DNA of 64,000 nt from Cylindrobasidium torrendii FP15055 ss-10 (Eukaryota > Basidiomycota > Agaricomycetes > Agaricales > Physalacriaceae). The DNA lies in the NCBI GenBank assembly GCA_000934385.1, contig KN880481.1, forward strand, positions 62,001-126,000, read 5' to 3'. The notes below the pieces were generated by a model. The model saw only the letters and a list, made by a program, of their open reading frames with translations, searched no databases and was not told the DNA's origin. Made by a program: the position numbers and the translations under genes. Positions 55,117-64,000 of this stretch are shown in pieces (position 1 is the stretch's first letter; the number at the start of each line of letters is the position of its first letter).

Positions 55117-57297
55117 ATGGCAAGAGTCCCCGATAATTGTGTTTGGCGCCCAGTGGCGCCCGATATCCAATTCAACAATGTGTCTGAAGCCAAGGTGAGG
55201 GACATCCCGAGTGTATGGATGGCGACTCACTTCATCCAGACTGAGGCTTTGACCATGTCGAATCCTGCCTCTCGACGTCTTGCTGCATTCAGATACGTGA
55301 CAGATCGTGTTACAACATTCCCTCCGTGGTCTGGCGTCTTCGATGCGATTGTCCTCCCACTGTTGGCATTCTACCTGGAACCATCAAAGTGTCCATCTAT
55401 TGCAGATGCTCCATCTCTTTGGGAGGACCAGCTCGACTTTGTCTGGAGCTGTTTTCTTCTCCGCCGCGAATCGGAAAAGGGTGGCGACACAGACAAGATG
55501 ATTGCTCCCGGCGCACGCACACAATGGTGGCCTGGTTTTTCAAAATGGATACTGTATCTCTTTCGACGAGCCATAGAAGATGGTGACATCCTCGATGGGA
55601 AATGGAGGGACGTACTTGTCACTGCATTGGCGGTTTCCAGTTATTCAATCATGGTCTCTGATTTACGACTTGCCGATGCAACCTGGCATCGTTCCACAGA
55701 TGTCGCATTTGCATTTGTTCAGCTCAGCCATCACATAATGGCGTACGTCCTAGAAAAATATTCTTCAGATCCTCCCGAGGAGAGCTATGATGAATTTGCA
55801 GTGATAACTAGCGAGCTGATAGCTCGTCAAGTCATAACAACTGCTTGTTCTCTTCTCCCGGGAGCTACTCCAACGCTCGAAAAAGTGTTGACATCGCCTT
55901 CGCTTGGCGAGAGTGTTATAACGTCGCTCATTACTGCTATCTCTATCCGGCCACTGCCGTTCACAATGCTCGATTCATTATTGGCAGCTGCCAATGATGC
56001 GGCGTGTGCGCTAGGTAACCGATTCTTGCTAGCCAAGCATCGTGCACCTTACTGGAACATTGTGGCTCTCCGAGCCATAGTCAAACATATACCAAATAAC
56101 CGAATGGCGCCGCAGAAACGTCAATCGATGATTCGGGGCATTGAGAGTGCACTCACATACATATATTTCGCGCTGGGCTACATGAGCCGCGACGTTATCC
56201 CTGATCTGGCTCATCTTCAAATTTTCCGGATTCTCGTTCAAATCGCCCCACTAGCAGAACATCCTTCCACTTTACTTGGTGTTGTCGACGTCAAAGCAAC
56301 TGTCCGGCGCTTCATAGTGCGGTTGACTTACTTTTCTGGATGGAAGTCTATCGCTCAAGCTGTTGGCCCCTACATAGAGGCGTTGAGGGTGTTTGAAGTA
56401 GATACTAGAGGCCTCGAGAACGGTTCTAAGTGGTCTATGCGCTCATTCATTGGAATCTTTTCTGAGCTGCATGAGGCTAACACCAGCTACGGAGATCGCT
56501 CCCAGCGCATCTGCTGGAGCCCAACTGTATGCATTCGATTATGCCTGCATTTTTCTGGCTAATGAACCTATTCTAGTGCCGCGCCGCTACTATCGAAAAC
56601 TATAGGCAGGGCAACGGGCCATTGTGCCGGGCGTGTTCACGTTGCGAGTCTGTAGCATATTGCAGCAGCGAATGCCAGAGTGCGCATTGGAGCTTGGGTC
56701 ACAAAGAGGAGTGCCGGAGGGTCCGCGAAAAAGAGCGATTATACAAGAATGGTGTGTGTTGATCCCTTTCAACTGATTGTGTCGCTCATTCTGTAACCAG
56801 ACCGCCTTCCCGGGCGCGAGTCAGCCGCCACAACCCAACTTCCACCCATACTGCTCAAACAAAAAATGTTCATGTATCATTATGTTGAACATATCTTGAC
56901 CAAGAACCTCAATCTCATCTACACGCATTTTGTCAACCCTACCACAGGTGCATACATCAATGTGGATGACACCGTATATGTGATGTTCTTCGAAAATCCT
57001 CCGGTATACTTCAAGAAGGGTCCCCTTCAGGATAGCTTTTGGGGTTACGAGCTGTCTGAGGTGCATAGGTTTGTACAATTCGGAGTGCCATGGAATATGA
57101 CAACAGACGGGCTCAATCGGCGACACGGTGTTCCAGACATGCAGGTTCTGTTTGGCACCGTACAACTTCCAGCCGAAGGTGAAGTTCTTGACGAGGACAG
57201 TGTTCTTGAGCTGGGGCCGACACGCTCGCAATGCGTATACGCACGGTGTGCACTCGGGGGATGGGAAATCCTCCGGCCTACTGGAGGGGCACAGTAG
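55117..57297 (+). CDS. MYND zinc-finger protein, complete copy
   Basis: Three exons: 55117-56526, 56577-56751 and 56801-57297, giving 693 aa. The first about 465 residues are helical and unrecognised ([13 protein letters not shown] start; [17 protein letters not shown] near the end). A MYND finger follows across intron 1: CWSPTCRAA, then [20 protein letters not shown] and [10 protein letters not shown]. All seven Cys and the His are present. A C-terminal domain of about 150 residues follows ([49 protein letters not shown]). This domain recurs at the right edge of the window. MYND fingers bind proline-rich peptides. Many Agaricomycetes have families of such MYND proteins with no known role. 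Confidence 0.8.
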
Positions 57298-57972
57298 CGT
57301 GTATTACTATTGCAATGATATTCTACTCTTCTTACAACGACAGAAAATTTCCGTAGTCTCAGGCTACTTATGTGTTTGTATGCTCAAGTTCGACTTGAAG
57401 TCAAGGTTAGGAAGTGTTGCTACGGACCGAAAGCCGATACTGAGTACTGAGTACTGAGACTTGAGTACTGAGTGGTAAGTACAGTACTGGTCGGCTACTA
57501 CTGATCAAACCGACATTGCTCTTGTCCATACAACCATGTCTTTGCCATACACATATCCTCAACATTGCGTCTCGTCTCCAAAATCTCTTGAGGCGTGTTT
57601 CACCGAAGTGGTCATCGACTTCTAGCAGACGCTGGTATGCCTGTTTGGCCGCTGGACGTACTTTATATCGAAGCAATATGCAAAAAAGTGAGTTCTATTT
57701 CTGCTGGGAGCCTCCGAATCACTGGTGAAGTATCTATATATCGGAAAAACCAACAAACAGAATGCTGCGTGAGTCTTACTGCGTCGTAGAGCTTGCATTG
57801 TCTACTTGCTCAAGCCATTCATTTAGCAGAACAAGAACTCCATCTTTCTTTAAGTGGTAGCAATGGTATACAACATATTTCTATCTTCTAGGTGTGTCAA
57901 CTAAGGGTTACAGATACGATAGGACTACTTCAATTAGCTTTCTTCTCCCTTACATCCCTCAATAATCATTGC
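57298..57972. other. Convergent intergenic region, MYND gene and PGK1
   Basis: About 675 bp. The part around 57400-57440 (AGGTTAGGAAGTGTTGCTAC, GGACCGAAAGCCGATACTGA) is shared with the 3' flank of the right-edge MYND copy (63380-63415, inverted). Then comes the GTACTGA repeat. The rest holds nothing identified. Confidence 0.5.
57438..57472 (+). repeat. Short tandem GTACTGA-type repeat
   Basis: Imperfect copies of [GA]GTACTGA: TACTGAGTACTGAGTACTGA, then GACTTGAGTACTGAG. Located just after the segment shared with the right-edge MYND copy, whose own flank lacks it. Confidence 0.8.
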
Positions 57973-59477
57973 TCACGCACTTTTCTCGGAGAGCGCAACA
58001 ACACCCGGGAGGGCCTTGCCCTCAAGCAGCTCGAGCGAGGCGCCACCACCGGTGCTGACATGGCTGAGCTTGTCCTCCGCCTTGTATTGAGCAACAACGG
58101 TCGCGGTGTCGCCGCCACCGACGATGACAACGGCACCGTTCTTAGCAGCTTCAATGTTGGCGTCGAGGAGAGCCTTGGATCCACCAGCGAATGCCGGGAA
58201 CTCGAAGACGCCCGGAGGGCTGAGCAATGCATGAGCTTGAATCAGCGAAGATATTGACAGCACTCACCCGTTCCAGAGGATGGTCTTGGCCTCGAGGACT
58301 GTCTTCGTGTAAAGCTCGCGAGACTTGGGGCCAGCGTCCAAGCCCATCCAGCCCTCGGGAATACCTTCACTGTCTGTAGCGGTACCAGTCTGCATTAGGA
58401 TGTGAGTTCTGAGTTGAGCGAAATGAACACCAAAAACACATACGGTAGCATCCTTGTCGAACTTGTCGGCGGTGACATAGTCGACGGGGAAGACGATTTT
58501 CACATTGTTAGCCTTGGCCTTCTCAACGAGGGCAGCGACCTTCTCAGATCCAGGCTGGTCGAAAAGCGAAGTGCCAATGGCAACGTTCTCGAGAGTCTTC
58601 TTGAAGGTGAAGGCCATGCCACCACAGATGATCAAGGAGTTGACCTATTGAACAGGTCAGTGTCATGAGATGGGAAAAGATAACGCCAGTTACCTTGTCG
58701 AGCATGTTCTCGATCAGCTGGATCTTGTCGGAGACCTTGGCACCACCCAGAATAGCAAGGAAGGGGCGCTCGGGGGACTCGAGAGCCTTGGCGAAGAATT
58801 CGAGCTCCTTCTTGACAAGGAAGCCAGCCGCACGCTGGGGCAATTCGACACCGACCATACTGGAGTGGGCACGGTGGGCAGTGCCGAACGCGTCGTTCAC
58901 GTAGACATCACCGAGGCGGGTAAGGCTGGCGCGGAATTCCGCAACCTTGGCCGGATCAGCCTTGGTCTTCGAGCCGTCCTTGTTCTTGACCGAGCCTTCT
59001 TCCTCGATGTGGAAGCGCAAGTTCTCGAGGAGGATGAGGGAGCCAGGGGCGGCGTCGGCGACGGCCTTCTCGACTTCGGGACCAACAGAGTCGTTCAAAA
59101 AGATGACGGGCTTCCCAACCTGCTTCTCAAGTTCGGCGGCGACTGGCTTGAGAGAGTATTTTTCGACCGCCTTTCCATCCGGACGCCCGAGATGGGACAT
59201 CAGGGTGACAGTGGCAGCACCTGGGAATAATCAGGACAAGTGCAATCGCGGCCATCGGGGGGCACTTACCATTGTCGAGCGCATATTTTATGGTAGGGAG
59301 GGCAGCGACGATGCGCTGGGATGGGGATCAGGAGAACTCTCATTGGGGATTGACGCGACGTACAGCAGGGTTAGTAATTTTTCCTTCCTGGATGGGGACG
59401 TTGAAGTCGACGCGGATGAGGACGCGCTTGCCCTTGAGGTCGAGGTCTGTGACGGCGAGCTTGTTGGAGAGAGACAT
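57973..59477 (-). CDS. PGK1: Phosphoglycerate kinase
   Basis: Six exons: 59477-59364, 59315-59270, 59220-58694, 58644-58444, 58389-58268 and 58219-57973, giving 418 aa, the normal length. It has [28 protein letters not shown] at the start (3-phosphoglycerate site), [63 protein letters not shown] and the C-terminal GGGDTATVV with [14 protein letters not shown]. It catalyses 1,3-bisphosphoglycerate + ADP to 3-phosphoglycerate + ATP in cytosolic glycolysis. It is divergent from the RGG-rich gene, with 92 bp between start codons. Confidence 0.98.
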
Positions 59478-59569
59478 GGTAGTGATGGATGCTTGTGAAG
59501 GTACACACTATTTGGATCGATCGCATTTATACCTTTACCCTTCTTGATTCTAGACCACAATCCAGTTCG
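59478..59569. promoter_or_regulatory. Bidirectional promoter, PGK1 and RGG protein
   Basis: 92 bp between two start codons. TTTATACC (59526-59533) may serve PGK1; on the minus strand it reads GGTATAAA, about 50 bp before the PGK1 ATG. The neighbour would share the same short promoter. Confidence 0.55.
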
Positions 59570-60362
59570 ATGGAGCGTACTTCCAATACGCTTGGGCTCG
59601 ACTTTGACCAGCTCAAGACCGAGGACGATGTGGCCCAGGCAATTCCCGATGACGCTCCGGACGCTGGAACGAAGGAGCGCAAGCCGCCTGTGAAGTATAC
59701 CAACCCGGATCGTCATTTGACGGGGGGAGAGCAGAAGGTGCGTCGTCCTTGTCTCTTCCAAACTGTCCCTAACACCCTACGCGTAGCCAAAGCCCAGTGA
59801 TGACGAGCTCACCGCACGCATCACGCGAATCCGCGAACAGAATGAGAAGATTCGCCAACGCAAAGCAGTGCGTATAGGTGAATGTGGCCCAGCGTATGGC
59901 TCACCAACGTGGGCACTCCCCAATGTATAGGATATCAAAGCAGATGAAGACGCGTTCCAGAAAGTGCAAGAGGCCGATCGCGCCAAACAGGCGCGCAACC
60001 GTCAAGTCCAGGCGGGTGTCGACAAAGCCCGTCAACAGAATGCGAGCCGCAAGATGAACAAGGTTCAGAACCGCGAGTGGGACTCTGGCAAGCCCGGCGC
60101 GACAGGCTATCATCCACGAGAAGATGGAGTGGAAGAGGCTGGCCCGAATGCTGTCGAGGGATCTATTGGAAGTGACCGCTGGCAGCGAGGGCGACCGGCA
60201 CGCGGGGGTGCACGCGGTGGAAGTCGAGGCCGCGGTGGTGCACGCCAGACACCATCATCTCCCCAAGGCGAAGCTCCTCTTAGTGATACGTCCTCCCCAG
60301 CACTGCAGGAGTCTGAACCCAAGAAAGATACAAAGGAAGAAAGCCCGGCGCCAGCTTCATAG
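59570..60362 (+). CDS. RGG-rich, helical RNA-binding-like protein
   Basis: Three exons: 59570-59737, 59787-59867 and 59931-60362, giving 226 aa. Residues 1-55 are acidic and end in VKYTNPDRHLTGGEQK. The middle is a long charged helix or coiled coil (LTARITRIREQNEKIRQRKA, DIKADEDAFQKVQEADRAKQARNRQVQ, RQQNASRKMNKVQNREWDSGK). The C-terminal part has RGRPARGGARGGSRGRGGAR and a Ser/Glu/Lys end. The layout suggests an RNA- or ribosome-associated protein like fungal Stm1/HABP4-type proteins, but I cannot confirm that family. Head-to-head with PGK1. Confidence 0.65.
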
Positions 60363-61042
60363 GATTTTCGAAGTGGATGCTGGGAATCATTTTCGTTGTG
60401 TCCTGAATTGTTGTACTATTTAATGCTGCACTTATCATCCCAGCACCGCTTGGCAGGTTGAACAATATGGACATGTTCTGGTATTCATATCCTTCATAAT
60501 GAAGACTTTAACCAAAGAATCTTTCAAGGTCATGGCTCGTGGGTACCCCGGTGCAGCTTCGTCGTCGCGGTGTATGTACGCCAAGCAATCTGTCTCTGAG
60601 CAATTTCAAATCCTCCTGGCCAACCATCTGCGGTTGACTTCGATGAAAACAGTCAATGAGACCCTAGTTTCTGCAGCCACACTGATACTAAACAGTGAGC
60701 AGACACCATAATCCCCTCTTCGTTGGACATTCTGCATGCCAGTTGTCGGCACTCACCCACTCGCGCCGTTGATGAAAGTCTCGGTGTCTTGTTAGCTTCA
60801 AGCTGGGCTACAGATGCTGTCGTAGTGCCTTCGACGACTCGAGTCAAAATGGGTACCACAGAGCATTTACGTGCCTCATGATTTTGCGTCTGTCCAACCT
60901 AAGGTTTTATAGTCGCGTAAAGTTGGGACTACATGAAAGTTTATGATGGATTCCCCGAGTGATTCCAATATATACTAGCTCACAGATCCTATTTATGGAG
61001 GCGCATACTAAGTACTTATACAACTACCAGCGACTCAAGTAC
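60363..61042. other. Convergent intergenic region
   Basis: 680 bp between the RGG-protein gene (+) and the oxygenase gene (-). It contains ACTCAAGTACTCAAG at about 61034-61048, running into the oxygenase 3' end. No supportable gene. Confidence 0.45.
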
Positions 61043-62634
61043 TCAAGCCCGAGCCTTGCACCTCTGTGCCGACATACAGACATACCCATACACTGTCGCC
61101 AAACTAGCCTCATTCCCGTATGTGATGTACTGCGACTCCGCCTTCGTCCTCCACGTCCGTGGAGTTACCCAGGTCAAGTCCATCCTGTCGAGCCGGTCGC
61201 TCTCCTTGAAAAGATCGGTCTGGCGCTCCACTGTCGACCAGTCACCATTTGCGAGGCTATCGGTCATATAGCTGATATCTCTCCTCAGTTCCCCCTCCTC
61301 CTCTTCCTCTTCCTCCTCCGTGACCTCCTCCTCCTCCTCCTCCTCCTCCTCCTCCTCCTCGCCCTTCTCTTCTTCCTTTGCCTCATCTTCCTCCTCATCC
61401 GCCCCACCCTCACCGTCATCCGAACCGTCTTGCTCTTCAGGTGATTCGTCTTGCTGATTGTCCGACTTCAATGGCTTGTTGACCGGTTTGGATGGCTTGT
61501 TGACCGGTTTGGGTGGCTCGAGGAACCAGTCATCATCCTGATCTTCTATGTCGTCGAGATCGTATATCACGTTGATAGATATGTCGAGCTTCAAGTCCTC
61601 GCAAGCCGCGTATATCATTGCATCGTTCCCTTTGAATACATCTTTAAGGTCGCTGAGCGCAGAAATATTATACTGCAGGTCCTGTGGGACGACAGGATAC
61701 TCGTGCTCCAACCCAAATGCGAAGATATGACCATCCTTGTGCGCGTTAACAAGTTCAAGGAGGCTGTCCCTGACAATCGCGTATCTCGAGTTGGCTTCGC
61801 TGGAGCGTGCGGCCGGGATTGCATCCTCCACTGGGTCAAAGTACAAGTTGTAGGTGAGGGTAACGCGAGCGCCTGACGTGACGGGAAGGACTTCGTGCGT
61901 AACATTACTATAGAACGCTACCCAGGCAATGGATGGCGCATCTGTGGTGGTCTGCTCAAGCATAGCGGGGCCATTGAAGTCCCAAACGTAACCAGATGGG
62001 GTCAAAACAAGGGTACCGCCCTCGTGTTTGGTAGGAAGGATGATGACCAGAGAGCCGAACATGCTTCCGCTACGAGGCGTATCCTTGTGGGGCTTAAAGA
62101 AGGATCCCTCATCTACAGCCTCGTAGTCAACATCAAGCTGCGAGCGACGAGAAGAAATACAGACCATAGATGTTAAGCTTGTATAGCTCCGTCTTGACAG
62201 ATTTCGCGGGTTCTTTTGGCCAATATGGCCGTTCTATCACGTCCACAAGGTCGCGCTGAATCTTATTGACGATCCCTGTTCCGCTGAGGTCGAACGGAAT
62301 GGAGAATTGGGTAGTGTCGAGCTTGAGGGCCTTGCGGTAACTCTCGTCCATTACCGTCTCGTTTCCACGCCCAAACGGCGCGGCGTCGCACGCAGAAATT
62401 AGATTCTGAAGTTCCTCGGGAGTCGCACTGGCCAGATTCACAACCTCTGCTTTCCTGGTCACAACAAAAAAGGCATCAGTACAAGGGACCACCCAACGAC
62501 GGACAGACAAACTTGTCGGTCTTGCTGAGGCGATAGTACAGATCCATAGAATCGACGGATACTGGGCATGTTCCGCTGGTGAAAGAGTTGCAATCGAGAG
62601 CGTTGCGAATACGGTGGATAGCAGCAGCCGACAT
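61043..62634 (-). CDS. 2-oxoglutarate/Fe(II) oxygenase, fungal prolyl-hydroxylase-like
   Basis: Three exons: 62634-62513, 62454-62165 and 62112-61043, giving 493 aa. Conserved: CDAAPFGRGNETVMDESYRKALK, ELYKLNIY joined across intron 2 to DEGSFFKPHKDTPRS, then FGSLVIILPTKHEGGTLVL and HEVLPVTSGARVTLTYNL. The His and Asp of PHKD, the distal His of NVTHEVL and the Arg of GARVTLTYNL make up the expected iron and 2-oxoglutarate site. The C-terminal half carries KPVNKPSKPVNKP repeats and a long poly-Glu insert (encoded by the CTC/GAG repeat at 61324-61360), then DLTWVTPRTW. Substrate unknown; such proteins are numerous in Agaricomycetes. The ATG chosen is the first giving the family N-terminus. Confidence 0.85.
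61324..61360 (-). repeat. (GAG)n trinucleotide repeat coding poly-Glu
   Basis: Twelve uninterrupted CTC units on the plus strand, read as GAG (Glu) in the oxygenase gene. Similar but broken units on both sides extend the acidic tract. Length variation between strains would alter only the Glu run. Confidence 0.9.
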
Positions 62635-63522
62635 GGTGGTTCGAAGGAAGATACGGAACCGACACCTTGCCGCGACATAAATTTGTACGAGTTCGGTCCC
62701 GCTACACGCCCCTTCATATCTCTTTAGGGCCGCAGAAAGTGATGAAGAGAAGGGTGTGTGAAGGAGTTCATGTTCAGCACGACATATGTGATTGGCTCGC
62801 TTCCTCCGCAAAGTGGTCGTAGTTCGAATTGCAAACGTTGCCGGCTCCGAGGTCCCATTTTTGGCGAGTCTTAGCCTTCGATTGACTGTTAATGATATGG
62901 AATCCCATTTCGCCAATTGCCCTACCTGATGCATATGCGTAGGTGATCCAGACAGACCGTAGTGCGTGCCGGGTCAACCAATCAGAGACATGGTCGATAC
63001 GCGAAGCGATGGAGTCAAGGAACGGTCCCTCGACAGAGGTCGTCCACGCCGGAGCCACTACACTTGCAAATTGCAATCAGCGATATTGTTGCAAGCTGTA
63101 CGCCGCGCCAAGACTCACACTGAGCCTTGTCCATTAGCGAGGGATCCGGAGTCTCCCAGCACAGAACTCGAATTCATTTTTCTGCGTACTTATTGCTTCA
63201 AGACGAAGGATGACGAGCAGGCAATCAGGCATACCAACGTCTTCCAAAATTCAGGGACCACTTTGGTCAAATATGTCTCAAGATATTCGAAGACGACGAG
63301 ACGCAAGTTGGAGGATATATAGCAAATTGTCATGGTCGTATGGACAAGAACAATGCCGGCCCACTAGTCGATCAGTATCGGCTTTCGGTCCGTAGCAGCA
63401 CTTCTTAACCTTGAATATTTGAACACCAGAACTCGAGCACACATCGTGTGATACTAAGTTATATGAATTATCTGACGATGTAGAAAATAATAAAATCTCA
63501 ATGAAATAGGTAGTCATACGCG
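62635..63522. other. Intergenic, upstream of oxygenase
   Basis: About 890 bp. It should contain the oxygenase promoter. The part from about 63380 to 63522 is the 3' flank of the right-edge MYND copy and resembles 57300-57440 inverted. No gene. Confidence 0.45.
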
Positions 63523-64000
63523 CTACTCTACTTCTTCAGTAGACCGGTGGACAATCTGCCATCCCCCGAGTGGACACAGTACGTATCGCGACCATGCCGG
63601 CCCCAACTCAAGAAAACCATCCCCCTCAAAAACTTCACCTTCCTCTGGGAGTAACACCGTGCCAAACAGGACCTGCGTGCCTGGAGCGCCATCTGGCCGA
63701 TTGAACCCGTCTGTTGTCATATTCCATGGCACCCCGAATTGTACAAACCGATGCACTTCAGACAGCTCGTATCCCCAGAAGCTGTCCTGGATGGGACCCT
63801 TCTTGAAGTACACCGGGGGATTTGCGAGAAACATCACATGGATAGTATCATCCACGTTGATGTATGCGCCTGTGGTAGGGTCGACGAAGTGCGTGTAGAT
63901 GAGGTTGATATTTTTGGACAGGATATGCTCAATATAGTGATACATGAACGTCTTCTGCGTGAGCAGTATGGGCGGGAGTCGGCTTATGCCGGCTGAATCG
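63523..64000 (-). CDS. MYND-family paralogue, 3' part only (runs off the window)
   Basis: Partial gene. The frame is open from the right edge (64000) to a stop at 63523, about 158 codons. It aligns with the last exon of the MYND gene at 56801-57297: RLPPILLTQK against [10 protein letters not shown], then [54 protein letters not shown] and [17 protein letters not shown]. Identity looks above 75 percent by eye up to the last about 30 residues, which diverge. The MYND finger and N-terminal region should lie beyond 64000. Orientation is opposite to the complete copy. Confidence 0.8.
   Translation of the reverse strand, partial: DSAGISRLPPILLTQKTFMYHYIEHILSKNINLIYTHFVDPTTGAYINVDDTIHVMFLANPPVYFKKGPIQDSFWGYELSEVHRFVQFGVPWNMTTDGFNRPDGAPGTQVLFGTVLLPEEGEVFEGDGFLELGPAWSRYVLCPLGGWQIVHRSTEEVE

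Overview
The window is nuclear DNA of a filamentous basidiomycete, almost certainly an Agaricomycete. Nearly every gene is broken by many short introns of about 45-55 nt with GTRNGT-type donors. Genes are packed on both strands. The content (an exo-beta-1,3-galactanase with a CBM35 module, F-box/leucine-rich proteins, MYND zinc-finger proteins, a fungal 2-oxoglutarate oxygenase) fits a wood- or litter-associated mushroom-forming fungus. I rebuilt exon chains by hand from splice sites and reading phase. For almost every gene the exon lengths sum to a whole number of codons and the product has the expected family length (actin 375 aa, PGK 418 aa). I saw no tRNA, rRNA, CRISPR array or intact transposon.

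Layout. 0.5-9.6 kb: AN1 zinc-finger/UBL protein (-), NOP56 (-), GH43-CBM35 galactanase (-), a diacylglycerol/sphingoid-type lipid kinase (+) and an F-box protein (+). 9.6-12 kb: gene-poor, with a 50-bp inverted repeat. 12-22.8 kb: a TMEM170-like membrane protein with a long basic tail (-), NOP58 (+) from a shared promoter, a DUF2264 protein (+), ALG2 mannosyltransferase (+) and a type-B carboxylesterase (+). 23.2-31 kb: three copies of an unrecognised gene family (one inverted, two in tandem) around the divergent pair CWC2 (-)/PhoD-like phosphatase (+). 31.1-43 kb: PEX6 (-), a CHK2/Cds1-type FHA kinase (+), a NIT2-type omega-amidase (+), actin (+) and the kinetochore protein Mis14/NSL1 (+). 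43.3-49.7 kb: two tandem F-box paralogues (-), a small unrecognised acidic-tailed protein (+) and GAR1 (-). 50.5-64 kb: a new five-exon gene of unknown function (+), an SKT5/CHS4-type SEL1 protein with a CaaX end (+), a MYND protein (+), PGK1 (-), an RGG-rich protein (+), a 2OG-Fe(II) oxygenase (-) and, at the right edge, the 3' end of a second MYND paralogue (-).

Most genes are housekeeping: snoRNPs and rRNA modification (NOP56, NOP58, GAR1), splicing (CWC2), N-glycosylation (ALG2), peroxisome import (PEX6), checkpoint and kinetochore function (CHK2, NSL1), chitin deposition (SKT5), glycolysis (PGK1) and cytoskeleton (actin). Three of the core snoRNP proteins fall within 48 kb. Several neighbours are divergent pairs whose start codons lie 92-141 bp apart.

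The least explained parts are the three-copy family at 23.3-30.8 kb, the five-exon gene at 50.5 kb, the membrane/phospho-tail protein at 12 kb, the MYND inverted duplication, and two predicted micro-exons (6 nt in actin, 9 nt in GAR1). Nothing in the window is clearly a new defence or mobile system. I report these as the items most worth checking rather than claiming one.
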